In this document: positions 48,401 to 60,030 of the stretch, in pieces
Layout: every line of letters starts with the position of its first letter
How positions within the stretch are numbered: position 1 is the first letter of the stretch
Source: Panopea generosa
Lineage: Eukaryota > Mollusca > Bivalvia > Adapedonta > Hiatellidae
Assembly (NCBI GenBank): GCA_029582155.1
Contig: CM055901.1
Location: forward strand, 48,729,228 to 48,793,227
Length of the DNA: 64,000 nt
Reading direction: 5' to 3'
Program-made: the position numbers and the translations under genes
The notes under the pieces: model-generated
The model's input: the letters and a program-made list of their open reading frames with translations, nothing else
The model's database searches: none
Told to the model about the DNA's origin: nothing

Positions 48401-51165
48401 GTTAAATTGTATCTATAAAACTTAAAGTTGGCTAGAGAGTATATACAAAATATCTATGAAGCTATGTTGGTTAAAGTGTATCAATAAAACTGTGTTGGTT
48501 AAATTATGTTGGCTAAAGGGTATCTATGAAGCTATGTTGGCTAAAGTGTATCTATAGAACTATGTTGGTTAAAGTGTATCTATGAAACTATGTTGGTTAA
48601 AGTGTATCTATGAAGCTGTGTTGGCTAAAGTGTATCTATGAAGCTATGTTGGCTAAAGTGTACCTATGAAACTATGTTGGTTAAAGTGTATCTATGAAGC
48701 AGTGTTGGTTAAAGTGTATCTATGAAGCTGTGATGGCTGAAGTGTATGTATGAAACTAGGTTGCCTAAAGTGTATCTATGAAACCATGTTGGTTAAAGTG
48801 TATCTATGAAGCTGTGATGGCTGAAGTGTATATATGAAACTATGTTGGCTAAAGTGTATCTATGAAACCATGTTGGTTAAAGTGTATCTATGAAGCTGTG
48901 ATGGCTGAAGTGTATGTATGAAACTAGGTTGGCTAAAGTGTATCTATGAAACCATGTTGGTTAAAGTGTATCTATGAAGCTGTGATGGCTGAAGTGTATG
49001 TATGAAACTAGGTTGGCTAAAGTGTATTTATGAAACCATGTTGGTTAAAGTGTATCTATGAAGCTGTGATGGCTGAATTGTATATATGAAACTATGTTGG
49101 CTAAAGTGTATCTATGATACCATGTTGGTTAAAGTGTATCTATGAAGCTCTTAACGAGCAGTCTGAACACTTCCTGCACTGTTTTCAACTCTGTCAGTTA
49201 ATATAAACATAATTCACCAAATAATTCAAAACCTTCTATATAAGGTGTCGAAAGGTGTCTATGTTAAAGGTGTCGAAAGGTGTCTATATGAAGTAAAGGG
49301 TTAAAGTTTATCTATGAAACTATGTCTGTTAAAGTGTATCCATGAAGATGTGTTGCCCGAAGTGTATCTATGAAACTAGGTTGGCTAAAGTGTTTGTATT
49401 AAGCTATGTTGATTAAAGTGTATCTATGAAACAGTGTTGGCTAAAGTGTATCTATGAAACTATAATGGTTAAAGTGTATCTATGAAGCTATAATAGTAAA
49501 AGTTTATCTATGAAACTAGGTTGGTTTTAGTGTATTTATGAAACTAGGTTGGTTAAAGTGTATCTATTAAACTATGTTGGGTAAAGTTTATCCATAAAAC
49601 TAGGTTTGTTAAAGTGTATCTATGAAGCTATGTTGGCTAAAGTGTATCTATGAAACTATGTTGGTTAAAGTATATCTTTGAAGCTATGTTGGCTAAAATG
49701 TATATATGAAACTAGATTGGTTAAAGTGTATCTATGAAGCTATGTTGGCTAAAGTGTATCTATGAAGCTAGATTGGCTAAAGTGTATCTATGAAGCTATG
49801 CTGGCTAATATGTATCCATGAAACTGTGTTGGTTAAAGTGTATCTATGAAACTATGTTAGCTAAAATGTATCTATGAAATTATGTTGGTTTAAGTGTATC
49901 TATGAAGCTATGTTTGCTTAAGTGTATCTATGAAATTATGTTGGATAAAATGTATCTAGGAAGCTATGATGGTAAAAGTGTATCTATGGAACTATGTTAG
50001 CTAAAATGTATTTATGAAGTTATGTTGGCTAAAGTGTATCTATGAAACTAGGTTGGCTAAAGTGTATGTATAAAGCTATGTTGGTTAAAGTGTATCGATG
50101 AAACAGTGTTGGCTTAAGTGTATCTATGAAACTTTGATGGTTAAAGTGTATCTATGAAGCTATAATAGTAAAAGTTTATCTATGAAACTAGGTTGGTTTT
50201 AGTGTATTTATGAAACTAAGTTGGTTAAAGTGTATCTATGAAACTATGTTGGGTAAAGTGTATCCATGAAACTAGGTTTGTTAAAGTGTATCTATGAAGC
50301 TATGTTGGCTAAAGTGTATCTATGAAACTATGTTGGTTAAAGTATATCTTTGAAGCTATGTTGGCTAAAATGTATATATGAAACTAGATTGGTTAAAGTG
50401 TATCTATGAAGCTATGTTGGCTAAAGTGTATATATGAAACTAGGTTGGCTTAAGTGTTTGTATTAAGCTATGTTGATTAAAGTGTATCTATGAAATAGTG
50501 TTGGCTAAAGTGTATATATGAAACAGTGTTGGTTAAAGTGTATCTATGAAGCTATGTTGGTTAAAGTGTATCTATAAAACGGTGTTGGCTAAAGTGTTTC
50601 TATGAAATTATGATGGCTAAAGTGTATCTATGAAGCTATAATGGTAAAAGTCTATCTATGGAACTAGGTTGGTTAAGGTGTATCTATGAAACTACATTGG
50701 TTAAAGTGTATCTATGAAACTAGGTTGGTTAAAGTGTATCTATGAAGCTGTGTTGCCTAAAGTGTATCTATGAAACTAGTTGGGCTAAAGTGTATCTATG
50801 AAGCTATGTTGGCTAAAGTGTATATAAAATTTAGTTAGCTAAAGTGTATCTATGAAATTAAGTTGGCTAAAGTGTATGTATTAAGCTATGTTGGTTAAAG
50901 TGTATCTATGAAACTATGTTGGTTTAAGTGTATCTATGGAACTATGTTGGCTAAAGTGTATCTATGAAACTATGTTGGCTAAAGTGTATCTATGAAACTG
51001 TGTTGGTTAAAGTGTATTCTATGAAACTATGTTGGCTAAAGTGTATCCATGAAACTGTGTTGGTTAAAGTGTATTCTATGAAACCATGTTGGTTAAAGTG
51101 TATCCATGAAACTATGTTGGTTAAAGTGTATTCGATTAAACTATGTTGGGTAAAAGCAGATATTA
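48400..51165. repeat. 28-bp minisatellite with higher-order structure, about 90 units
   Basis: The base unit is AAAGTGTATCTATGAAGCTA followed by TGTTGGCT. From about 48700 to 49140 units group in threes (84 bp: GCTGTGATGG at 48727, 48811, 48895). Two longer blocks repeat 672 bases apart, which is 24 units (TAATAGTAAA at 49491 and 50163; TATATCTTTG at 49671 and 50343). A half MITE interrupts the array at 49155-49300. Open frames here reflect repeats. Confidence 0.95.
49155..49300 (-). mobile_element. TTAA MITE family A, half copy inside the minisatellite
   Basis: TTAA at 49151-49154 is followed by CGAGCAGTCTGAACACTTCC, i.e. the centre of the element. It then runs to GTCTATATGAAGTAAAGGG and TTAA at 49301-49304. 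AAAGGTGTCGAAAGGTGTCT is duplicated inside. The other half is missing. Confidence 0.75.
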
Positions 51166-52435
51166 ACATGTACATATAAAGTGAAATGCTGGTTAACATG
51201 TAGCTACAGTAAATTGTGGTACAAATATATCTAAAGAACTTTCTTGACTGTGCTGCTACATGAGTACTGGTAATTTAGCAAACATTACAAATAGAGATCC
51301 AGAGGTCAAATTGAAATATGTTTGGCATGGTGTCATAATATATGTTCTGTAATCTGTGTTGCAGTCAAAAGTTATTGTTGATGTTATCTCTTCTTCCTTA
51401 CACTTCTTCCAGTGACGCTTTTCACCTATTCAGCATAATATAGTTATCATGAAATTGTACTTTTATCGGTTATTGATCGACACAGTAAACTTATCAATTT
51501 CAAATACGTGAGTACTGTCAGAGCAGGTTCATACAAAGTCATACCTATTATGGGTGAAGTAACATGTAGGTCACTTTCATTACTGTCTTTAGGTTAAGCA
51601 AAAAAACTTAAAGGGACAAACAAGCTGTAGATGTTCAATGCTGAAAAATCAAGTAGCAACTTCAAGTAACTCAGACAGAGCAGATTCATAGCAATGTTGA
51701 ATAATTTGATAAAGATTATGAATTGATTGTTTGGTATTTACAACTTGGATATTTATGCAGGAGAAACAAAGGTTGTAAATACCTTTACAGTATAGCGTTA
51801 AAAACCATTTGCTTTCCTTTTTTTTATGTGTCGACGTGCTGTCAAACACCATTCATTCATTCATTCATTCATTCATTCATGTTTTCGTGCATCTGTTCAA
51901 TCATTGTTTTTGAACTTTTTATTATGTTTAAGAGAGATTCTGTAGACCTTGTCAGACTTTCTTTTCTTTTTTCTTCCTTTATTTCCAGGAATCAATTAAC
52001 TGATTATTATCCGAAATCTTGTTTCTGATTAATTGACTTCTCTAATTCCCTTCTGAAGGATTGCATGGTTTCACAGTATCTTGCTCTGCTCCAGTGGGAG
52101 TGAAGTTGAAAACCCTCTGACGAAAACTCATAGAGAACCGAAACATGATCTTGGAGCAGGCATGTTAACCACTAGACCACCACTATGAGCAATCAAGTTA
52201 CCCATAAAAACCAGCATCATTGACTATTAAAATATTTGGTACACCAGTCCTGTGGTTTCCTAAAAAATTAAACTGGTTTGCATTGAAATAAAAATTGGTC
52301 ACAATGATGATCATCATTACTTCATTAACTACCATCGTCTATGGATAAATCCATTTTAGATCAGTATATTTTGTTACTATTTGCCATTCCATGTAGCCAC
52401 TATAACTGAAAATAGGCATCTTTGTATTGACGAAT
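51166..52435. other. Non-coding stretch with a short ATTC repeat
   Basis: ATTC tetranucleotide repeats lie at about 51851-51880. A fragment with CAGTATCTTGCTCTGCTCC lies near 52075. No gene was seen. Confidence 0.45.
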
Positions 52436-52745
52436 AACATAGACATGGTCTAGTGTTAAAGCATTTGCCTTGCATGCGGAAGGTCATGGGTTTGTTCCTC
52501 AGTCGGGTCATACCAAATACTTTAAAAATGGTACTAGAAGCTTCTTCGATTTAATCTCAGCATTAAGAAGATAGTTCAAGATCTTGTTGACCCAGTGTCA
52601 GTATAATGTAACTTGGTGGGTATCTGCAGCATGATATTGTAGTATGGCAGCTCTAAGAATACTGTATCAAGTAGAAACCGTGATGTGATTATAAAAATGT
52701 TGAAAAAAATTGTCTTATAGCAAACATTATAAATTAAAAATGAAC
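52436..52745 (+). mobile_element. SINE family 1, full-length but diverged copy
   Basis: ACATGGTCTAGTGTTAAAGC and GGTCATGGGTTTGTTCCTCA are the boxes; AGAAGCTTCTTCGATTTAAT, GTCAGTATAATGTAACTTGG, GTATCTGCAGCATGATATTG and ATACTGTATCAAGTAGAAAC follow. Confidence 0.75.
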
Positions 52746-52974
52746 AAAATATCAAATCCCTTTAATACTATTCATGACATTGTTCACACTGGTTGATTTA
52801 TATGTCTTAGCAGCAATTGAGGAAATTAAATAATTTTTTTTATTGTTATTATTTTTAAAATCAATTCACTTATTCTATAATTATCAATAACTTTTTAACT
52901 GACATTTTCCCAAAGTTTATCTTGAGTCAAGTCGCTGTCTGTTGAAGAAGATGTATAAATTAAGTTTCTGTCCC

Positions 52975-53235
52975 TGAATATAGTTGCAGTCACCTAAATG
53001 AAGCTGTAACCACTTGAATGTAGTTGGTACCACCTAAATGTAGTTGTAACCACCTGACTGTAGTTACAACCACCTGAATGTTGTTGTAACCACTTAAATG
53101 TAGTTGCTACCACCTAAATGTAGTTGTAACCACCTGAATGTTGTTGTAACCACTTAAATGTAGTTGTAAGCACCTGAATGTATTTGTAACTTCCTGAATG
53201 CAGTTGCTGCCTGCGGAATGTAGTTGCTACCATTG
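52975..53235. repeat. 20-bp tandem repeat, about 12 units
   Basis: The unit GAATGTAGTTGTAACCACCT varies (AAATG, GCTACC). Spacing is 20 bases. Confidence 0.9.
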
Positions 53236-53529
53236 CATACTTTTGGAGATGGTATGCTTGAATACTGATTATGATTAATCATCCAAGCAAAATGTGCTAA
53301 GTTAAAAAAAAAATGATATGTAATTAATTATATGGATCTGAGGTCTTTTGATCCACCATTAAAATGGAAAGCCATAAGAAGTGTATTATTAAAATTATAG
53401 ACTACAGTATAGCTTAATCTTGTCATGTGTGAAAAATGGCATTAAATTCCATTAAAAAAACAAATATGTTGAAAATAATGCTCAACAGCTCAATAACCTT
53501 TTCTATTAGTACAGATTTATTTTGCTTAA

Positions 53530-53747
53530 CCCTTTACTCCATAGATACACGTTTTTCCGCACCAATCACAGAAGGCCTTTGAAAACAGTGCAGGAAGAGT
53601 TCAGATTGCAACGAGCAATCTGAACACTTCCTGCACTGTTTTCCACTCTGTCAGTTAATATAAACATAAATCACCCATTGCTGATATGTGGTGAATTAAT
53701 GCTTTCAATATTAGAGGTGTCCAAATGTGTCTATATGAAGTAAAAGG
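53530..53747 (-). mobile_element. TTAA MITE family A, near-complete copy
   Basis: TTAA (53526-53529) precedes CCCTTTACTCCATAGATACA. The central palindrome spans CAGTGCAGGAAGAGTTCAGA to TCTGAACACTTCCTGCACTG. The right end CTATATGAAGTAAAAGG is followed by CTAA, a one-base-diverged target. Confidence 0.85.
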
Positions 53748-53751
53748 CTAA

Positions 53752-54772
53752 TACTGCTAAATTCACATAGACGGCTTGGAATGGAACGGTTAGCCGTTTG
53801 CTTTTATCAGATTTCTCCAGAATAAATTTCATGGAAAACTTTAAAGGTCAGCTAAAAGTTTTCTTAATCTCTTCTGAATATTATCATGAACTTGTCCCAG
53901 AACCTGGTCTGTGGGTCATTGTATGTACATACTTATTGACAGTACCAGTCCTATTGTGACAATTTTCAAGTTTCCTAATCCTTACTTTAATCGCCACAGT
54001 TTTTGGACAAGGGTCAGCCTTTATATTAATATATTGAAAATGTATGGTGTTGTATAATTTTGAAATATCTGATAAAAATTGCCATGTGCCTACACAGCAG
54101 GTTTACCGATAGGTGTTTATGTTCTATCATCTCAAAGTTGGGCCTCGGCTTCTCTAAGGGGTCATCTTTAGCCAAATGGCCAAAGGCCTTATCACTTTGC
54201 TATAAGGTTTGTAGGAGAAGTCTCTCTGGTGATCTTAAAGCGTTTTTTAGCCTCTGATGACCAAGTTAAGGGCCACCTTGACTTCTTCTTTAGAATGGTA
54301 TACGTGCTGAAATAAATGCACTAGTCAAAACTTTTGGTATATAGCCTTGGTACAATTTATATGTTTTGTAAAAAAAAAAAAAACAGCATTGATTTTGTAG
54401 TGCTGCTTGTCATTGAAGCCATACTTTTATCTCCCATCTAATATACAGTTAGGATAGAAGGAGTGGTAGATTGGTCTTGAAACAGTTACAATATTCCATA
54501 AGCGTTGAATTCTGTACTACTGTATTATGATAGCCAGCTGTTTTTTGAAGAACTGTTTCAAAAATAGCTGTTACTAATACATCTGTGCTGAGGCAGGCAA
54601 GCAGAAGAGATTTGTACTTTATAATAGAACTGCACTAAATATGGCATGCCTTCAAAAACTAAGACAGCAATGTAATTGTTTTATCCTTTTGTTACATTTA
54701 ATAAAGGGAGATACTTATAACCATGGGGCCAGTAGAAGATACACATATATTGAAATGTATTGAATATGACCT
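53752..54772. other. Non-coding stretch; decayed element near 54260
   Basis: 53800-54300 has phrases such as TGAACTTGTCCCAGAACCTG and GTTAAGGGCCACCTTGACTT with TTCTT, a degenerate hairpin-CTTG-like end. No gene was seen. Confidence 0.4.
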
Positions 54773-54776
54773 TTAA

Positions 54777-56336
54777 AGGGAGTATATCAGCATCAAGTGC
54801 TATAAATGTCTTCAAAATTAGAATAATTGTATAAATGGATAAAAAGCATCTTATTATCACTAATACATATTATCCAAATTGTTTAATATGTCAAATCCAC
54901 CAAAACGTGACAAAATCAATATTTAAATTGGAGTGGTATACTTGAAATGAAATCCCCAGTCTAAAAATAGCACTAAATACTGTTTGACGACCTTCACATC
55001 ATCATTCAGACTCTTTCTAAGATGGAACATTTTCTACCACGTGTTAACCTGCATAACAGATCAAATTGAAATCAAAATAAAATCATGTGACTAATTTAAT
55101 ATGTCACAAAATATGTTAAATATTTTAAGCTGGAAATCTATTTAATCTAACCTAGTCTCTAAACCGAAGTTAGGAAATCAATTTTCAGTATATTTTTATT
55201 ATTATACCCCCAGATACAAAGTATATGGGGGCTATATAGGAGTCGCGCTCGCCAGTTGGTCCGTCTGTCTGTGGACAATTTTTGTGATCACTATTTCTCA
55301 GCAACTATTGGCCAGAATTCAATAAAAACTTCACAAGAGTGACTGGTACCAAGCGTAGTTGGCATATTGTTGGAATGTTGCATGAGAATAATTTTTCAAT
55401 GAGTTATGGCCCTTTGAATTTTTCATACATATTTTTCGGTCTGTGGACAATTTTTGTGTTCGCTGTTTCTCAGCAACCGTTGGCTGGAATTCAGTGAAAC
55501 CTCACAAGGGTGAATGGTACCTAGCCTAGTTGTGCATATTGTTTGCATGTATGCAAGAATAATTTTCAATGAGTTGTGGCCCTTTGAATTTTTCATATGT
55601 ATTTTTTCTGTCTTTGGACAACTTTTGTGATAGCTATTTTTCAGCAACCATTGGCAGGAATTTAATGAAACTTCACAAGGGTTATTGGTATTGAACTTAG
55701 TTGTGCATATTGTGGGCATGTTGCATGAGAATAATTTTTTAATGAGTTATGGCCCTTTGAATTTTTCATACATATTTTCTGTGGTCACTATATCTCAGCA
55801 ACTATTAGCTGGCATTTAATGAAATTTCACAAGAGTGATTGGTACAAGCCTAGTTGTGTATATCATCGGCGTGTTGCGCGTGGATAATTTTTCAATAAGT
55901 TATCGCCCTTCGAATTTTTCAGACATTTTATTTTGTGGTTGCTATTTCTCGGGAACCATTGACTGAAATTCAGTAACACTTCACAAAAATTATTAATACC
56001 AACCCTAGTTGTGCATGTTGTCGGCATGTAGCATCCGAGTTATTTTTCAATGAGTTATGGCCCTTTAAATTTTTCAAACTTTTTTTTGTTGTAAAAAGTG
56101 ATTGGTTACTCTAATTGGTTCACTGTGTCAAAGCGGGCAGAAAAAGCGTGAAATAACTGTGTCAAGGTGTCATCTGGGGGTATTTCATCACTTTCAGTGA
56201 TATTTCTAGTTTGGTCATGTTTAAATAGATATCTTTTTGGCAATACGGGGTTAGTGAATATAATATAGGCATGATATATTGGAAAAAAATGTTTTTAGGC
56301 AATTTAAAGAATTTGAAAAATCCTGATATATTCTCT
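54777..56336 (-). mobile_element. TTAA element family B, split by a Helitron-like insertion
   Basis: TTAA 54773-54776 precedes AGGGAGTATATCAG; CTGATATATTCTCT precedes TTAA 56337-56340, so both target copies are intact. Outer parts 54777 to ~55203 and 56210 to 56336 carry the usual landmarks (ATGTCAAATCCACCAAAACG, GTTTAAATAGATATCTTTTT). The middle is a separate element. Confidence 0.8.
55204..56209 (+). mobile_element. Helitron-like / pearl-like element nested in family B
   Basis: Starts TATACCCCCAGATACAAAG and ends with ATCTGGGGGTAT, the short hairpin ATCACT-TTC-AGTGAT (56187-56201), then ATTTCTAG, followed by T. A 3' hairpin just before CTAG is the Helitron signature. The core has about five units of 155-172 bp marked by TCAGCAAC (near 55299, 55471, 55641, 55796) and GAGTTATGGCCCTTTGAATT. 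No Rep/helicase coding is present, so it is non-autonomous. Confidence 0.7.
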
Positions 56337-56523
56337 TTAAGATTGCTGTTTAATAATCAATTAAACCATTTGCAAACATTGTCAACCCACAACAGCTTGC
56401 AAGTAAGTTTTTGTCATAGAAGTCTACATTGTTTGGATTTAAGTAGGAAATTTTTTGTTGACTCTTCTAAATTATATTTGAGTGATCCAGCAACAAAGAT
56501 AAATTTATTTGTGTGGTATTTTA

Positions 56524-56750
56524 CATCGCTTTTAACAATTTTTCAGTAATATCACCACAGTGTCTACTTGAGACAGTGTTCTCAGCGCTGCCACACTGGA
56601 GTATCGTGGCTAAGACAAATGGTATGATACCCAACCGTGTAACATTATACTGACACTGGGCCGACCAGAACTTGAAATATTTTCTAAATGCTGAGTGCGA
56701 AGCGAGAAATCCTTTAGTACCATTTTACAAATCTTCGTTGTGTCACAAAG
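56524..56750 (-). mobile_element. SINE family 1, reverse copy lacking the head
   Basis: On the + strand: ATCGCTTTTAACAATTTTTC, GTCTACTTGAGACAGTGTTC, GCCACACTGGAGTATCGTGG, CATTATACTGACACTGGGCC, then GCTGAGTGCGAAGCGAGAAA. Confidence 0.75.
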
Positions 56751-57711
56751 ATGATAATTATTATAGCCTATCTTTGAATTTTTGAGTTTTTAAAACAATA
56801 TCGGAATATTTTTATTTTGTGGTTAAAATAATTGTATCATAATGTCACATTTTACTCTGATTTGGTGACATGGCAGAGAACAGAGGGATTACAGAGCAGT
56901 GTTCTAACTGCATCCTGTTATTTCCTGCCAAAAATAGTTTGGGATTATAGTGGTGCCTCTTGCCTGTGATTATCTCATCTTGGGTAATAATTTCCCTTAT
57001 TCTACCAGAGTCTTACATATCTGAAAGAAAGAGAACAACAACAGTGGGACAACAGGTCAGTTACCACAAAACATAGTCCCAGGGGACAAAAGATTTTTAG
57101 CCATGTGGTTACCAGCAAAATTTTTCTGCAGGACAGAGCCTTTATCTCAGATCTGAAGTGAGAAAAATCCATGCTATTGCTGTATGTCCTGGCCTGGGGG
57201 TTCAGGGGTTAAAACTTACTGATGTATAAGAAGAAGAGATATGAAAAAAAATTGTATGTTTAATTTCTTGCTAGTTACGGCCAATGAGTTTTCCACCTCT
57301 GCATATGTAGGGAAAGTAGTAGTTGTTAGTGACCTGCAGAGATAAGATGGCAATCTATGTCTATGGGTAGCTTAATTTTAACCCTTGGTGGAGTACAAAA
57401 TGTAGAGTCAAGGCTCAGAACATAATTATATTCTCATTTTCTAATGAGGTCTTATTTAGTTAATACCTGTAACAGCAGATTTTTACTTAAGCAAATAATC
57501 CATGTAGGTCATATGATTTCTAAATTTAGATGAAATATTATAAAGGACCATACAATTTTAATCCTTAAATGAATATCAATCCTTATGACATGCCTGGGGA
57601 GATTATGAATGTATGTTCACCAATGAACATGACTGGACTTCTGTTAGTTTATATAAAGAAGTTTGTCTCCATTCTGACTGGCTCAAGCTTCCCCCAGTGG
57701 AGGAAGCCTTT
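56751..57711. other. Non-coding stretch containing the candidate exon at 57009
   Basis: Apart from the possible 47-base exon, no gene or intact repeat was identified. Confidence 0.4.
57009..57055 (+). CDS. Possible further exon of the SAM-domain gene
   Basis: A 47-base segment lies between a good pyrimidine-rich acceptor (TTCCCTTATTCTACCAG) and a plausible donor (CAG|GTCAGT). In phase 0, as required by the exon ending at 40716, it reads SLTYLKEREQQQWDN and leaves two bases of a split codon. Placed after the SAM exon it would give NMDENMLM followed by SLTYLKERE, which is loosely like the last loop and start of helix 5 of a SAM domain, but the usual Gly is missing. Forty-seven open bases are expected fairly often by chance, so this is a candidate only. 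Confidence 0.3.
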
Positions 57712-57920
57712 TTATACCCCCGCCATACAAAGAATGGTGAACCCAGGCATATCTGAGTGACTTTCCTCTGTCCGTCTGTTTGAGCGTGTGCAATCGTCCT
57801 GAAGAATAATGTCTTAAAGGTCTATGTTTAATTAATGTTCAGTGTGAAGCTGTATCAATGTAAAGTATAGGTCATGATTGATATTTGTCAATGTTGTCAA
57901 ATTTTAAGCGTTATTTTACT
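57712..57920 (+). repeat. Fragment related to the 55204 element
   Basis: TATACCCCCGCCATACAAAG resembles the start of the element at 55204, then CTGTCCGTCTGTTTGAGC. The rest is diverged. Confidence 0.4.
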
Positions 57921-58054
57921 TTTTTTGGTAAAATTTACTGCATATAGCAGGCCATGCATGTCATTTCTGTTTTTATATTTATTTGTTCATATAAAAGTCG
58001 TATAATTATTTAAAAGATTCATGGTTTAGTCTACATTTGGATTGTTCGTTAGCA

Positions 58055-58290
58055 CGTCATCATGAATCTGAAGCCTTCCAAACCACAGTCTCTGTGATGA
58101 TTGATGTACAACATTGTGTCTCATTATCATTCGTCTCTCACCGCTCATTTAAGTGGGAGAGTTATCAGTTACTTGCGGAGATGGTGTGTGCTCGGGTACT
58201 GGTTAACTTTTCAGGACCCCAGGAAACAATGGTTAGCTTAACTAATCATCTGTTAGCCCTTCATGGCTAAGTATTCAATCAATCAATCTT
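58055..58290 (+). mobile_element. SINE family 2, head-truncated copy
   Basis: Starts near CCACAGTCTCTGTGATGATT, then TTCGTCTCTCACCGCTCATT, GTTATCAGTTACTTGCGGAG, ACCCCAGGAAACAATGGTTA and GTTAGCCCTTCATGG, ending in CAATCAATCAAT. Confidence 0.75.
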
Positions 58291-58296
58291 CATCTT

Positions 58297-59460
58297 TTTA
58301 GGTCACCTGAGACTTTGGGTCATCCATCGTGCATCTGTTAACATTTGACATTTTCGACTTTTTCTCAAAAACCGTCAGCTCAATCATAATGAAATGTTGT
58401 CTGCACCTTTGGTACCTAAGGGTGAATCAAAATTGTGAATTGCATGGTCCCCATCCCCCTGGGGCCTTGGGGATGGGGGCCAAATCAGTCAAATTCAAGG
58501 TAAACTTTTAAAATCTTCTTCTTAATATAGGAAGCACTGGGAAACAATGGTGAGCATGATTATGGACACATATGGGGCCTTTATAAAATTGTGAATTGCA
58601 TGTTCCTGGGTCTCAGGGTTTGGCCCTTGGGGATGACACCTAAAAAAATTTAGTGCATCTATAAACAATTCACATTTTCGACTTCTTCTCAAAACCCGTC
58701 AGCCCAATTGTAATGAAATGTTGTATGCAGCTTTGGTACCTAAGGGTGAATCAAAATTGTGAATTGCATGGTCCCCATATCCCTGGGGCCTTGGAGAATA
58801 GGGCCAAAGCAGTCAAATTCAAGGTAAACTTTAAAAATCTTCTTCTTAATATAGGAAGCACTGGGAAACAATGGTGAGCATGATTATGGACACATATGGG
58901 GCCTTTATAAAAATTGTGAATTGCATGTGCCTGGGTCTCACGGTTTGGCCCTTGGAGATGAGGCCTAAAAAAATTTAGTGGATCTAAAAACAATTCACAT
59001 TTTCGACTTTTCTCAAAATCTGTCAGCTCAATTGTAATGAAATGTTGTATCGTAAGGGTGAATCAAGTTGTAAATTGCATGGTCCCAGCTCCCCTGGAGC
59101 CTTGGGGGCGGGGCTAAAACAGTCAAATTCAAGGTAAACTTTAGAAAATCTTCTTCTTACTACCGGAAGCACTGGGAAACAAATAGTGAGCATGATTATG
59201 GACACATATGGATCCCTTATAAAAAAATTTGATTTGCATGATTGGCCCTGGGGGTGGGGGTGGGGGGGCTAAAAATTAAAGGTAAATTTTAAAAATGTTC
59301 TTCTTATTGTAGGAATTACTCAGAAACAAATTGCGACCATTGACAACTATGCATTCTTTATAAAATTTGTGAATTTCTTGTCCCTGGGTCTTACGGTTTA
59401 GCCCTGGGGGTGCAGCCTATAATAAGTAGGTGACTGTTACAAGGCCCATGGGCCTCTTGT
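58297..59460 (+). repeat. Interspersed element with ~322-bp units and hairpin-CTTG end
   Basis: TAATGAAATGTTGT recurs at 58388, 58711 and 59034, about 322 bases apart. Each unit includes GTGAATTGCATGGTCCCCAT, GTCAAATTCAAGGTAAACTT and AGGAAGCACTGGGAAACAA. It starts TTAGGTCACCTGAGAC and ends in the perfect hairpin AGGCCCATGGGCCT (59443-59456), then CTTG and T. Confidence 0.7.
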
Positions 59461-59639
59461 TTACTTTCATATTTTTTCTTACTTTCATTACCATCCATGT
59501 GGCATACAACTTGTCATGCAGGAATGAAAGTAGATATATGATAAAAATTATGAAAATTATATTGTTGTTGTAGAACAGGCAGCTGCAGTACAGGGTCCGG
59601 CAGTTGGTAGTTAATTAGTTGACATTTAACAGTTACCTT

Positions 59640-60030
59640 AGTTATTTTATTTAAAATTATAATTTTTTTGTTGAAATTTTACACTTAATTTTGTTGAAAT
59701 ACTTGATCTACAATTAAATTTGTTGAAATTTTGCTCTAAATTTTGTGTTATGTTGATACTTACAGTTAAATAAGTTAAAAATTTTACTGTTATCCAAGTT
59801 AAAACAAAAATCAATGTTTCTCCAGTTTGAAATGATATTTGTTGAAAATTTAGAAATTTTATAATTAACTTTGTATTATGTCAAAATTTACAGTTACACA
59901 AGTTCAAATTTTACAATAATATCTAAGTTGAAATTTTACTGTAATATTATCTAAGTTGAAATTTTACTGTAATATCTTAATTGAAATTTTACTGTAATAT
60001 CTAAGTTGAAAATTTAATGTATCCAAGTTT
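59640..60030. repeat. Degenerate AT-rich tandem repeat
   Basis: GTTGAAATTTTACTGTAATA and TCTAAGTTGAAATTTTAC variants repeat about every 24-27 bases, clearest at 59890-60020. Confidence 0.7.

Noticed and set aside
50964..51199. Open frames on both strands with repeating ETVLVK-like or EYTLTN-like peptides
   Set aside because: They are translations of the 28-bp minisatellite, whose unit length is not a multiple of three; three units close the frame by chance.
55423..55719. 98-codon frame on the - strand with internally repeated peptides (CTTKFNTNNPCEVSLNS)
   Set aside because: It spans two of the ~170-bp units of the pearl-like element; the repeat explains it.
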